A stretch of 64,000 nucleotides of DNA from Cricetomys ansorgei. Lineage: Eukaryota > Chordata > Mammalia > Rodentia > Nesomyidae. A program made the translations under genes and the position numbers. The DNA is taken from the NCBI GenBank assembly GCA_026225945.1, contig JAMJFZ010001089.1:2486501-2550500 (forward strand), written 5' to 3'. The notes under the pieces are model-generated. The model was not told the origin of the DNA and did not search any database. It saw only the letters and a list, made by a program, of their open reading frames with translations. Of the stretch, positions 31,450 through 42,492 are shown piece by piece (positions within the stretch are counted from its first letter, which is position 1; every line of letters begins with the position of its first letter).

Positions 31450-31850
31450 TATTTCCAAGAGCATTTCTTTATTTTTAATGGTGAGGATATTAGAAGTTCT
31501 CTCTTCCAGCTTTTTAATGTATTCAGCATGTCATTATTATCTGTAATCATCACCCAACTGGACAATCATACCCAGGACTGATCTCTCTTCCCTAGCAGTG
31601 ACTTAGAACCTACTGACCAACCTCTCTCCATCTCCCTAAACTTTCCAGCCTGGGATGCCACCCGTCCTCTCTTACCTCACACGAGACTCATTTACCAGGG
31701 TCTACACGTGAGTGGGATCACGTAATGTGCGCCTTCCCGGGCCTGTCTTATGTCGCTTAACACGATGTCCCTAGCTAGGCCTGTCTGTGCTCTCACATGC
31801 TATTTCCATACCTCAGCTGCAGCTCATGCCAGAGAAGAACCTGTGGGTAC
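31450..31850 (-). mobile_element. L1M 3' fragment, antisense
   Basis: AATATATTTCCAAGAGCATT, TCCAGCTTTTTAATGTATTC and GAGTGGGATCACGTAATGTG then GCCTGTCTTATGTCGCTTAA are antisense L1M landmarks, strongly diverged. Confidence 0.55.
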
Positions 31851-32640
31851 TGGTGTCCCACTGGCCTGCACATGTCCCCAGCTCAGAGTTCATGAAGCTC
31901 CCAAGGAGTTAGTGCCCTGCTCAGGGGTCCCTTTGGTCTTAGGAAGATCTTCTCCCAGGCAGTTTGCTCAAGGGCCATTTGTTGCCTGGAGGCTGAGCAG
32001 AACCCTTTCTGTACTCGTGGGACGATTTCAAGTCAATAATAATGTCCAGGTCACAAGGGCTTGTCTGAGAAGGTTGGAGGAAGAGGGAAGGCTCTAGGGA
32101 TGGGTGAGTAAAGAATCCGAGTTTCCCCTCTGAAGAGGTTAATCGGAAATGGGGTGTTTCCCATCCAATTGCTGTTAAACGACATCTATCCGAATGAATG
32201 CCATCCACCAGCACAGCTTCATGAGACCGTCTGCCTCAGAAGAGGCCAAAGCAAGGAGAAAATGACTGAAACCCCAATTCAAGCACAGGGCACTTCAGAA
32301 ACAGCCAACGACACTGTGTTGCGATGTTCAGACAGAGGTGCTTTAAGATGATAAGAAGACTCAGGTGATACACAAGTCAGGAGGGACAACAGGTCAGGCC
32401 GTGAGTCCTGCCAGCCCAGAGCCTGGCCTCCACCCCCTGAGATGGTGACGAGGTTGCAAGTGACAGGGCGACTCATGCCCATAGAATGGTGTCCAGCCCA
32501 GGGCTGTATGACCCCTGCTTCCTGAACTGAGGCTGAGAGGCTCCGACTGCTCATTAGATTTATGACCACACTTGTGCCTCCTCTCCCTTGCTTCCCTATC
32601 CCTGTGAGTTCACTGAGATGTTAGAGGACCATTTTGGTAT
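31851..32640. other. Unassigned intergenic sequence
   Basis: No recognised repeat, exon or motif cluster. Confidence 0.35.
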
Positions 32641-32644
32641 AAAT

Positions 32645-32795
32645 ATTCACCAGGCATAGTGGTTCACACTTGCCTGTGATCACAACACAGAGGAGTCTGA
32701 AGACTGGAGAATTGTGTCAAGTTCAAGTCCAGCCTAGATTGCATAGAGTTCCAGGCTAGCCTCAGCTACAGAGCCAGACCCTGTCTTAAGAAAGA
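32645..32795 (+). mobile_element. B1-related SINE, diverged
   Basis: CCAGGCATAGTGGTTCACAC, AGTTCAAGTCCAGCCTAGAT and AGAGCCAGACCCTGTCTTAA keep the B1 box order. An AAAAG microsatellite has grown from its A tail. Confidence 0.75.
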
Positions 32796-32893
32796 AAAGG
32801 AGAAAAGAAAAGGAGAAGAAAAGAAAAGAAAAGAAAAGAAAAGAAAAGAAAAGAAAAGAAAAGAAAAGAAAAGAAAAGAAAGAAAAGAACAAT
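32790..32893 (+). repeat. (AAAAG)n microsatellite
   Basis: About 17 AAAAG units with a few early interruptions, grown from the tail of the preceding SINE. Confidence 0.97.
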
Positions 32894-32957
32894 AAGAACA
32901 ACAGAAACAAAAGCAGCTGTGATTTATGAGGGCAACCTACTTCCTACTTACCAGGCA

Positions 32958-33722
32958 CTGTCTTAGTTTGCTTTCTGTTGCTATGATAAAGACCATAACG
33001 CAAACAACGTAGAGATGAAAGAGTTTGTTTCAGCTTGCAGGTTACAACTTGTCATCAAGGGAAGCCAAAGCAGGAATCTGGAGGTAGGAACTGACGTGAA
33101 GACCACAGAAGAGCACACCTTACTGGCTTGCTCCCCACACTTTGTTCACTCTACTTTATTATACACCCCAGGACCGTCTTTCCAGGGGTGGTTCTGCCCA
33201 CAGTGGTCAGGGCTTTCCCATATCCGTCATCAACTAATAAAATACCCTTCAGAGTTGCCTACAGGCAATCTGTGGTGGTTTTAATGGCCTTCATGGGCTC
33301 ATATGTCTAAAGGCTTAGCTCCCAGTTAGTAGAACTGTTTGAAAAGGATTAGGAGGTGTGGCCTTGTTGGAGTAGGTGTGGCCTGTTGGAGGAAGTGTGT
33401 CACTGGGGGCGGGGCGTGTTCTCTTTCACTGCCGGCTGTCTGCAGATCAGGATGTAAAGCTCTCTCACACACTGCTCCAGCACCTTGCCGGACTATGTGC
33501 TGCCATGCTCCCGCCATGATGATAATGGATCTAACCTCTAAAACTGTAAGCAAGCCCCCAATTAAATGATTTTCCTTTATAAGATTCGCTCTGGTCATGG
33601 AGTCTTTTCGCAGCAATAGAACTGTAGCTAAGATACGATCTGAGGAGGCGTTTTTCTCAACTTGAGGTTTTTCTTCTCAGATAACTCCAGCTTGTGTTAA
33701 GTTGACATCCCTGTCAACCAAA
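32958..33722 (-). mobile_element. Solo LTR, rodent ERVL/MaLR-type, antisense, split by an MT LTR
   Basis: TGTCTTAGTTTGCTTTCTGT then TGCTATGATAAAGACCATAA, TTACTGGCTTGCTCCCCACA, AGAGTTGCCTACAGGCAATC, then after the insert GAGGAGGCGTTTTTCTCAAC and AGCTTGTGTTAAGTTGACAT. Same family as the LTR at 25.1 kb. Confidence 0.8.
33273..33637 (+). mobile_element. MT-family solo LTR (ERVL-MaLR), nested insertion
   Basis: TTAGGAGGTGTGGCCTTGTT, GGAGGAAGTGTGTCACTGGG, CAAGCCCCCAATTAAATGAT and AGCAATAGAACTGTAGCTAA are MT landmarks. It starts TGG and ends ACG (decayed CA). A perfect 5-bp target duplication ATCTG (33268-33272 and 33638-33642) marks its insertion into the older LTR. Its own AATTAAA near 33563 would be the LTR poly(A) signal. 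Confidence 0.9.
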
Positions 33723-34789
33723 GCTATTTTCTATTTTTACATTTTAGCAATGTTGATGCTATCAGATTACATATCGGTTAGTATTATTTAGTCCAATAAA
33801 TAATAAATTTGAGCATGGTTGTCTATTTGCTCCTAGTTATTCAGATAACCTTTTGAAAGAAAATTAAAGATTTTATTCACTTTCCTGTTGGGTAATGCCA
33901 TATTCTCGTAGACTTACGGTAGTCTGAAAAGAAAAGTTTCCATGAAAATGAGAGCTATTTGTGATATGAATAATGTCTGGCTCTAGGTTTAGAAATATGA
34001 ACTCCAGGTTTTCTTAGAAACAGGTCATTGAATACTCACAAATCTCATCCGTGAGATAAACCTAAATGGGGCTCATGTGAGCTCCAGCTCTTCCAAATAC
34101 GGGATTTCTCCTTGAAAGACAACAGCATAAATTCCCTTCCTCTACTTCGTGTCGTGATGATTTAGTAAGTGTGGTGGAGTAAGGTCACTTCGTATGGGGG
34201 TTTGGAAGGAGTGTAATGGAATGTCCTGTGGGCAATGAGGACGGTTGAGAGCAGCACTCTGGAAGAGCTCGTTATATCACTGCACATATCAATTCGATCA
34301 ACAAGAGCAAGTGGGATGGGATTTCATTTGGACGGTCTGGTCAAGATGTAACAGGTAAGACAGCTAAGTCTTGAGACTTAAGATTAAGACGGCGAGTGTT
34401 TGCAGACTCTATGCCAGAATCTGCTTTAAAAAATGCTTTTGATTAATCTGAGGACAATGTGATGGCTAAAACTTGTAATCAGAGTGCCTCTGGAAAATAC
34501 CCAGGAGGCATGCCTTAAGACTCTGGGACCTGTCTGTTATTCTGGTTGCAAAGGACATGAATTTGCCCTAAGTTCAAACCTCAGATAGTGTTCCAGCCTT
34601 TGTCTGTTCTTCACCAACTGCCCTTTAAATCCAGAATGCAAACAGAGCCTGCAGTCAGTGGCTGCTACTACAAAAGAACACATTCCTCTTGTGAGGCATG
34701 TTATACACCGAAATACAGCAATGTAGATATATTTATCATATTATACGTCTATATTTATTCATTCACTCATCCATCTATTTATTTATTTT
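33723..34789. other. AT-rich repeat-free unique block
   Basis: Contains TCAGATTACATATCGG, AATAAATAATAAATT and AGAAAATTAAAGATTT. No repeat or exon is recognised. It could be conserved non-coding DNA. Confidence 0.4.
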
Positions 34790-34925
34790 GGGGTTTTTGA
34801 GACAGGGTTTCTCTGCTGTAACTCTGGCTGTCCTGGAACTCTGTAGACCAGACTGGCCTTGAAGTCACAGAGATCCACCTGCCTCTGCCTCCTGAGTGCT
34901 GGGATCAAAGGCGTGCACCACCATA
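34790..34925 (-). mobile_element. B1 SINE, antisense
   Basis: GAGACAGGGTTTCTCTGCTG, TAACTCTGGCTGTCCTGGAA, CACAGAGATCCACCTGCCTC and AGTGCTGGGATCAAAGGCGT. Confidence 0.95.
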
Positions 34926-34929
34926 GCAA

Positions 34930-35136
34930 AACTCCATTTATTTATTTAATTTGTTCATTTGATTATTTATTTATTTGAAATGGGCACACACGTGCCACAG
35001 TGTGCATGTGGAAGTCAGAGGACAACCTTCAGGAGTTGGTTTTCTCCTTCTACCGTGTAGGCCCCAGGGTCGGAACTTAAGTTGTCAGGCTTGGTGGCAA
35101 GTGTCTTTACTTTGTGAGCCACCTCACCAGCCTGAC
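34930..35136 (-). mobile_element. B3 SINE, antisense
   Basis: ATTTATTT start, GCATGTGGAAGTCAGAGGAC, AACCTTCAGGAGTTGGTTTT and a GAGCCACCTCACCAGCC end (antisense of the tRNA-derived head). Confidence 0.85.
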
Positions 35137-35214
35137 ATATTCATTCTTATGAGACTTAAATGAAGCCCAGGAGAACGTTCTTGACTCTCGTCTATTGAAT
35201 ATGTCTATGCTGAA

Positions 35215-35335
35215 TAGTGGCTGTATGCCAGGTAACATTGGAAATGATAAAATACAGGCAACACGTGGTTTTACCTTCAAGAAGCTCCCGATATCATGGG
35301 AGGGAATAAAGGAGTACCGTGTTAACTTGAAGTGA
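35215..35335 (+). mobile_element. Possible L2 or MIR fragment
   Basis: TATGCCAGGTAACATTGGAA, CTTCAAGAAGCTCCCGATAT and CATGGGAGGGAATAAAG resemble the L2/MIR3 order of a 'size-gap-stock of the element' body. Weak. Confidence 0.35.
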
Positions 35336-35336
35336 A

Positions 35337-35995
35337 TATGGTGGTTGTTAGGTGGATTTACAGTACACTAACAGAGAACGGAGTCCTCATAGGCGGCCGA
35401 AGAGTGGGGCTGGGAAAAGCATCTTGAGACAGTTAATGATTTCAAGCCTTTTTCTACTGATCCCTGAAAGAGGGATGGAAGTATTTGGGGAAAATTAGGA
35501 ATTACAAGACACTACCATGCGTTCAGCAGAAGGGAAAGATTTCTAATTTCCTGTCCCGTTGAAAGAGCCACACTGTTAGACAAAGGGCCTCATGATTTGC
35601 ATTAATGAACATTGTTTTTTTGCTTCTCATCTTGAACATGAGCTCAATAAAAGTTAATTAAAATGTAAAATTCACAAATGACCTTGTGTGGGTTAATTAA
35701 GGCTAATGGAAACAAGCTTTTTTCTTCGTGATTCCTCACCTACGGAAACCTAAGAAAACAGCTCTCAAAGCGATTGAGCTAGTGGCTTTCGACATCTGTG
35801 CCGAAAATCATAAGGATGGAAACGTGGGAAAGCAGGGTACAAGCAAGGGTTTGTTATGCTAGAACTTGGGGGAAATAACCTCTAATGTGGGGGGCCAAGA
35901 TGAGTGAGGGTGTGAAGGAGGGGGATGAGAGAGGGCAGAAGTGTAAGCTAAGCATTTTCAAAGACATCAGAACCGCCTCATGGTGGGTGGGCGGA
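35337..35995. other. Unique AT-rich block with POU/SOX/homeodomain-like motifs
   Basis: At 35590-35720: ATTTGCATTAATGAACATTG, AAAAGTTAATTAAAATG and GGGTTAATTAAGGCTAATGG. No repeat is recognised here. It is a candidate regulatory element, detailed in the findings. Confidence 0.45.
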
Positions 35996-35999
35996 GTTA

Positions 36000-36378
36000 G
36001 GGATTATGGCGGTGAATCCTGGCTGTCAATCTAACAGAGTCTGGAATTACCTTGGAGACAAACCTCTGTGTGTGTCTGTGAGGAAGTTTCCAGATTGGGT
36101 TAGTTGAGGTGCAAAGAGCTACTCTAACTATGAACCGCATCATTCCATGGGCTGAGTAGAAAAGACATAGAGAACTGACCATCGTTCATGGCTTCCTGAC
36201 AGTGATCGCAATCTGACGGTGAACGCAATCTGACCAGCTGCCTCAGGCTCCTGCTGCTGTACCTTCTCATGACTATGATGGACTGTACCCTTGAACTGGG
36301 AGCCAAAACAAACCCTTTTTTCCTTAACTTGTTTTTGTCAGCTTTTCTGTCACAGAAGAGAATGGATCTAATGTAGAA
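36000..36378 (+). mobile_element. LTR, rodent ERVL-type, sense
   Basis: GGTGAATCCTGGCTGTCAAT, CCAGATTGGGTTAGTTGAGG, ATGATGGACTGTACCCTTGA, GAGCCAAAACAAACCC and GTCAGCTTTTCTGTCACAG. A 14-base GAACGCAATCTGAC motif is partly repeated inside it. Confidence 0.7.
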
Positions 36379-37105
36379 ATGTCTGTGCTCTTCTTGAGGG
36401 CGTCTGACAAAGTATCGTTCTAATCAGGTGGGATGCATTTGGCTGCAAGTAACAGAATCCCTAATTCCCCACCGTCAGAACGAGCAGATGCTTTGCTCTC
36501 TCGCATGGTTAACAGGCCTGGCAGGATGCAGGCTCCTTAACCCACCAGCTCCTGATGGCTGGAGACCCAGACTGTTTCCATCACTCTGCTCTGCCACCCT
36601 AAACACTTGGCTTATGCTACTGGCTGTTCTGCTGATAGATAGATGCTGAGGTTTCAGGAATAGCACACAAGTGTCGGATACAAAGGCAGAAATGCATACA
36701 TTCTTATTTTCAAGTTGTTTTTTATTTACTGAAAATGAAATCTTGCAGAATCTTCTCTGAAGATCTCTTTTAGTTTCACTGACCCAGACAACTGTACTCC
36801 ATGTGTGTGCCCCTCAAGCTACACAGAGCCATCTGCTTCCTCTGCCCTGGTTAGAGGCACAGTTGTGGGGGTCTGGATATTGACCCTTCAGCCATTTCAT
36901 CTGTCTTGCTAGCAAACAGTCAGAATCATTTCAGACAAAGGAGCAAAATGCAAAAATAAGTAAGCAATTACACTCAGACTTTTGGGGACAGATTATATAT
37001 AAACATTTAGGAAAGCTTGTGGGGTATCGACACTGGGCTGCTGATGTAGGGAGACTTTACTTTGTGTCCTTCCTTTCCAATCAGTGTCCTACCCAAGAGA
37101 CAGAG
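36379..37105. other. Unassigned intergenic sequence
   Basis: No recognised exon or repeat. Open frames at 36428-36666 on both strands are shadows of each other. Confidence 0.35.
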
Positions 37106-37107
37106 CC

Positions 37108-37490
37108 CATTACTCGGTTACTCTATTCATTGCTGTGACAAAATACCAGTCAGGAAGCGACTGAGGGAGGGAGGGTTTATCTTGGCTCACAGTTTAAGAA
37201 GGAATAGAGTCTATGATGAGGGAGGGAGGCATGGAAACAGGAGCATCATGAGACACCAGGTTACATTTCACACGCAGGCTAGGAGCAGTGAATGGCTGCT
37301 CTCAGCTTGCTTTCTCCTTTGTATCAGTCCAGATCTCTAGCTCATGGGCTGGAGTTGTCACAATCAGGGGGAGTCTTCCCTCCTATCTTAAATCTCCCTA
37401 TAAACACCCTTAAAGATACACCTAAAAGTGTGTTTCTATCATGATTATGAGTCCAGTTGAGTTGACAGTGAAGATTTATCATCACCCCCT
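37108..37490 (-). mobile_element. LTR, rodent ERVL-type, antisense
   Basis: GGTTACTCTATTCATTGCTG, TGACAAAATACCAGTCAGGA, GTTTATCTTGGCTCACAGTT, GCTCTCAGCTTGCTTTCTCC and CAGTTGAGTTGACAGTGAAG. Confidence 0.7.
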
Positions 37491-37614
37491 GGGTTTGCTT
37501 ATGTTCTTCTCTGCTCCATCAAAGCATCAAATATATCTATCCAAAGTCTGCATGACCAGTGAGCACATAGTAGGGAATAAAAAGCAGACACTCAGCTCTG
37601 CCTCCATCTTCCAG

Positions 37615-37750
37615 CTCTAGAACTATTTTCAGTCTCAGTTTCCTTACATACAAATGAGGACACGGTACTACCCAATGGGCCATTGCTACATGGTTATTGT
37701 TATTCATATTAGGACAGTAGCTTAATAATAAATGTTTACTTCTCGCTAAC
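37615..37750 (+). mobile_element. MIR SINE fragment
   Basis: TCAGTCTCAGTTTCCTTACA, CAAATGAGGACACGGTACTA and AATAATAAATGTTTACTTC follow MIR 3' half order. Confidence 0.5.
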
Positions 37751-37863
37751 ACTGAGTCCCAGTGTGGATGATTCTGATCAGGTGGCTCTCCTGGTAACCC
37801 AAGGACTCACAGATCTCACCCTTCTACCCGTGGCACTGTTGCCTTCAATATACAGAGTCCTGG

Positions 37864-38132
37864 CCTGGAAAGATCAAGAGCATGCATTGCTCTTGCGGAA
37901 GACCAACATTTGGATCCTAGCACCCATGATACTTGTGGGGTAGCTTACAGTGATTTGTAACTCTAGCTCAGAGGGATCATACACTCTCTTCTGGACTCTG
38001 TGGGCACCTACACTACAACTGCACATACCACATGCACACATAAAACACACATGCACACACACAAAAACACACACACACACACACTTTAAAAATAAAGTAA
38101 ATCTTTAAAACAAACAAACAAAAAACACACAA
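37864..38132 (+). mobile_element. B2-type SINE with A-rich tail
   Basis: GGCCTGGAAAGATCAAGAGC, ATTGCTCTTGCGGAAGACCA, ACACTCTCTTCTGGACTCTG, GTGGGCACCTACACTACAAC and a CA-rich then A-rich tail. An AATAAA-like word in the tail is normal for B2. Confidence 0.8.
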
Positions 38133-38710
38133 TTTCTGAGGTTTCTGAAGGTCATGCTGCCTTAGCTTACATTGGAAGAACCTCATGGCTGAGGCTCAGA
38201 ATCTCATCGAATACATCAGAATCAAGGGTACTAGAAGATATGACTTAGCTATATGTGCAGGTAGAGATGTGGAGAGCACCATTCAAGTTCAGCCACATTT
38301 TCATGGTTATTGTTACTACATGTTTAAAGAGGCAATAACGCTCCATTTTTCTAATAGTTTGTAGAGTCTGTCACTCCTAGGAGCTCAGGAATCTCCATGA
38401 TGGTTTGAGGTGTTGAGGGAAAATAATCTGTTAGTAACCAGAGAGGTGACATCTGTCTTCCCAGGAATATCACACGTGGTACTGATGCAGCAGGCATTGA
38501 TTCAGGAACTGTGGACTGTACTCGTATCAGATGTTCCCCTTGACTTCCTCAAATTCTTATCTTCATGGCCCTCAGCTCCCAGTTTCCTTCACTCCCAGGA
38601 TCCAGAACCCATACTCTTTCGTTAAAAGTCTCTCCTCAGTTTTCTGGAAGCCTCTCTGCCTGTGTGAACTGAAAATGGGAAGTGCCTGGGAGCATACATC
38701 TCTCTGACAT
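38133..38710. other. Unassigned intergenic sequence
   Basis: No recognised repeat or exon. Confidence 0.35.
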
Positions 38711-38711
38711 A

Positions 38712-38875
38712 GCTCTCGTGTTGAGTTTGTTTTTCATTATTATAACAAAACACCAGAAGTGGGTTCACTTTATAAATGAAAAAGGTTTTGGTAGATCACA
38801 GTTCTGGAGATTACAAGGGTATAGTGTCAACATTAGCCAGGCTGTGGTGTGAGAACTCATCGGCAGATGATGTCA
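38712..38875 (-). mobile_element. MaLR-type LTR fragment, antisense
   Basis: TCATTATTATAACAAAACAC, AGATCACAGTTCTGGAGATT and GTGTGAGAACTCATCGGC match the antisense MST/ORR-type end. It is cut by the following GT run. Confidence 0.5.
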
Positions 38876-38878
38876 GGC

Positions 38879-38879
<1 letters not shown>

Positions 38880-38937
<58 letters not shown>
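38880..38937 (+). repeat. (GT)n microsatellite
   Basis: About 28 perfect GT units. Cys/Val-rich frames through it are artefacts. Confidence 0.98.
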
Positions 38938-38938
<1 letters not shown>

Positions 38939-39007
38939 ATTTCAGAGAGAAAGGGGCAGAGATTTTGCAGGGGCCTGGGATTTGTCCTTTCAAGAGCACA
39001 GTGCCCA

Positions 39008-39385
39008 CTGCCCTGTTACAGCTTGAATCTGAAATGTGCTCCACACACTCACGGTTTAAACACTTCTTGGTCCCTAGCTTGTGGTGCTATTTTTGGAAGC
39101 TGTGAACACTTTAGGAAGTTGGGCCTGGCTGGTAGAAGTAGGTCACCAAGAGAAACGCCTATGAAAGTTATGCCAACCCTCAGTCCTGAGCTGAGTTCTC
39201 TTTCTGGCCTCCTACCATGTGAAGTGGCCCCTATCACACACAGCTGCTAACATAACCTCCACTCTGCCCTCATTCCAAGGACAGACTGAAACGCCCCTAA
39301 AACTGTGTCCAAAAGAACCCCTTTCTCCCTTAAGTTTCTCCTGCCAGGTATGTTGGTCACTGCGACACCAAAGGAACTAATACCA
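39008..39385 (+). mobile_element. ORR1-type LTR (ERVL-MaLR), sense
   Basis: TGTTACAGCTTGAATCTGAA, ACACTTCTTGGTCCCTAGCT, TAGGAAGTTGGGCCTGGCTG, GAAGTAGGTCACCAAGAG and TTAAGTTTCTCCTGCCAGGT...AAGGAACTAATACCAG are ORR1 landmarks. Confidence 0.75.
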
Positions 39386-41561
39386 GATACTAATACTTGA
39401 TAGCCACTCAAAGTTTTCACCTCAAAACCTGGCCACTCTGAGAGCCAACACATGAGCCCTTTGGGAGACATACTCAAGCCATCGCCAAACCATTTTGCTG
39501 ACAGGTAAGGGGCTCGAGGTCACCAGACCTCCTCAAGGGACAAGCCAGTCTCCCTGAAAGCGTAGGGTCTTGGCTGACCCAACCACCTTGCTTAGCTCTC
39601 TTCTCTTTCTGGTTCTATTCTGTATTCTCCTTTGGAGGACACTGCTCAATAAACCACTTCTGCCCAATAAAGCCACTTCTTGTGAGTCCTCCTCACCTTA
39701 GTTCTGGATTCTCAGGAACCGACCTCAAAGCAGAATCAGAATTTTGAAGTGTCCAGTCCCTGTTGGACCTCGCAGAGGAGTGGCGTCTTTGGCCCCATCC
39801 TTATTTCCCGACCACCGTAGTTGTTCCATGCAAAAGTCGGAAGATCACAAAGGAGACTTTGCCATGATACGGGGTCCCCTGCATGGCATGGGTACACGAA
39901 GATGTCTTCCAGCAGCTCATGAGCCCACATCCTGTGCATCAAAAGGTTCTGAGAGACGGGGTTCAGCCACAGCCAGCCAGGTCATCTGAAAACTGAATTT
40001 ACATCTACACAGAGGGTCATTTCTGTCGACTGAGCCAGACTTGCTTCTCTCAGTGGGATGTTCACATTGTGAACTTGAAGCATTTGGATTGCAGGAGACG
40101 AGTTTCCAAAGATTCTTGCTGAGATGACACAGTCTACCCCAGGTGAGTTGCTGCCAGCTGTAGGCTGACCATGTAGAAAGCTGTTCCGTTCTCTTTTATC
40201 CCAATATAGAAGATCTCTTTGGTTTTGCTTAAGCCTGGTCTGGGATCTTCAAATTTCTCCCAAAGATTGGAAATAGATTCCATAATAAAGCCAAGGTAGT
40301 CATATTCGTGGCACAGTGAGACATGTACTAGGCTGAGCCTCAAGCCTCTTTGGGGACAACTGTGCCCTTACGTCATAGTACCTCCCAGATTCTCCGTCAA
40401 TATGGACTCGCTGTCTCTGTAGCGGGAGTACTGCCAACTCAGGTATTGTATGCGGTACAGAAAGGGCCTTTGAGGTCACAGCTGTTTCCAGGGAACTCAA
40501 ACTGAATGACTGGTTGCTATGTTTGCAGAAAGATCTAACATCTAAGCCCAACTTGCAACAACCCTAAGAGCCATTGGGGCTGCCACGGTCCGGGTTGACA
40601 AGGATGGCCTTGGTTCCCCTTCTTTCTCTGCACATTCCTCCTCCTTGATGTAGGGGTGATTCCCTAACGTGATACAGGAAGCAGCCCACTTCAGAGACCA
40701 CTTCCAAGATACCTTATCTGCAATACTTGTATTCTCCTTTCTCCCTTGCCAGGACTCCTGAAGGTAGCAGAGAGGACACAGAACCACACTCGGTGTGGAT
40801 TCAGCTCTCTCCTCTTGCTTTCAAGCTCTCAAGGGAAAAGCCTTGTCTAAGGGCAGGGAGAGGACAAGGCCTCTGAGCTGCAGACTCAGAATGAGGCTGT
40901 GCCTCATTGTGAGGCATGGAGGGGTCTCAGCAGGGAGCTGGAAAGCTCAAGCCCCAGAGCAGAAGTCTTCCCTGAGTGCTCCCCACCCCTCACCCCTACA
41001 CACAGTCTCTTAGAAAGTTCACAAGCCCTGCAGGCTGCATTTGGTTGGGCTTGGTCCCCTCCCAGCTCTCTGCCTCTACTCTACCCAGAGCCACATTCAT
41101 CTCTTTCTTGAACCACCATGGCTCCTTGCCTCTTGGCAGCTCATTCCCTACATTGTGGCTGAAATGACTTTTGCATAATTAAGTTTTTTACTTCTAAAAT
41201 CTGTTATTGTTTTTCATAATTAGTTGTCTTTTTTTTTTTGGATTCACGACGATTTGCTTATGTGATATATAAATGCCCTCCCATATTTCTCCTAAGATAT
41301 TAAACATGTGGATTTAAGCTTTTCTGCTCTGGTTAGAATATTAGCTGCTTCTTCAGTCATAAATTCATTCTTTGGTTGAGGCTGTTGATACCTGTTTGGG
41401 TGTCAACCTTTATTGTTTGTGTGTAAATCTCTGCATTTGGTCTTTGATATGAAACCACAGTTGTGCTTTGGCAAGCCCATGGGAGGGGGCAAAAGCCATT
41501 GCTTCAGTTGCCTGAGAGGGATGCCAGCCATGCCACCATGAAGGCAGCTCACTGTCCCATC
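39386..41561. other. Mostly unique block with LTR-like poly(A) words and antisense open frames
   Basis: Two AATAAA words at about 39648 and 39668 sit in a retroviral R-like context (CAATAAAGCCACTTCTTGTG). On the minus strand three consecutive open frames (40787-40542, 40551-40300, 40343-40134) cover about 650 bases. I cannot name a family for either. Confidence 0.4.
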
Positions 41562-41647
41562 TACTTTTTGGGGGATGGGTGGGTAGTAGGGATTGAATCC
41601 AAGGCCTCATACATGGTAAGCAAGCACTCCACCACCGACTCGTCTAC
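41562..41647 (-). mobile_element. ID SINE, antisense
   Basis: GGGATTGAATCCAAGGCCTC then ATACATGGTAAGCAAGCACT and CCACCACCGACTCG mirror the ID core in antisense. Confidence 0.75.
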
Positions 41648-42099
41648 TTGTAGTGGCTGCTCATTTCTCCTACTTGTTCTTGGCTCCCCAGGGCTCCAAC
41701 CTGGCTTTTCACACTGAAGGGGCCCATCTAGAAGCAAGAAGATACCTACCTTACCAGAAAACCCCTTCCAGACGATGCACACCAAAGGCAGTCTTCGAGG
41801 ACATCTTCTTCTCCACTACCTTGATCATAAGAGTTCATTATATAGTTACTAGCTTGCAAAAGTCCTCCCCTACTGCACAGTGAAGGAGAGGCTGGGTCTG
41901 TCTGGGTCACCAACCTGCACCCAGTTCCTAACATTGAACTTGAAGCTCCTATTTCAAGAAGCAAAACAAAAAACTACTGAACAATGTCTTGTTTTTGCTT
42001 TTACATTGGATTTCTTTTTAAAGAAAAGACTCCTGGCTGTTGGTAGCTTCCGGATCACGATGGCAGGAGAGAGGCCAGTACCTCAGCCGGTAGCATATG
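41648..42099. other. Unassigned intergenic sequence
   Basis: No recognised repeat or exon. Confidence 0.35.
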
Positions 42100-42492
42100 C
42101 ATGTGTGACCCTTTAAATGGAGGGTCCTGGCACACCAGTTGAAAAGCCCACCAGAGCAGCATCCATTTCTTCTGTCTTTACGGAAACCTTGTTATCCAAT
42201 ATTGGCTATTGGGCCTTGACTGACCTTTACCTCTCCCTTCTGACTAACAAGCTTTCGACAGGCTGATCTAGTAAGCATGTCTAGTAAGCATAGACCAATG
42301 CTATTGGACCTCCCCTTCTGCACCACCCTGCTTCTCCATAAAAACCCATTTCCCTTTTGCAATAAACGGATTCACATCATGGATTTGCACCATGAAAGCT
42401 TTCCCCAAAGTCTGTTTCTTGGGTTAGTGACTCTGTGCCACTCACTCTCTCGGGAACTCTGCACCCATGAAAGACCCACACTTAGCTAAGCA
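42100..42492 (+). mobile_element. Probable solo LTR of an endogenous retrovirus
   Basis: The layout is LTR-like: CCAATATTGGCTATTGG (CCAAT boxes), CCATAAAAACCC (TATA-like, about 42338), AATAAA at about 42361, then an R/U5-like stretch with CTCACTCTCTCGGGAACTCTG. No internal gag/pol/env sequence follows. The boundaries and family are uncertain. Confidence 0.45.
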
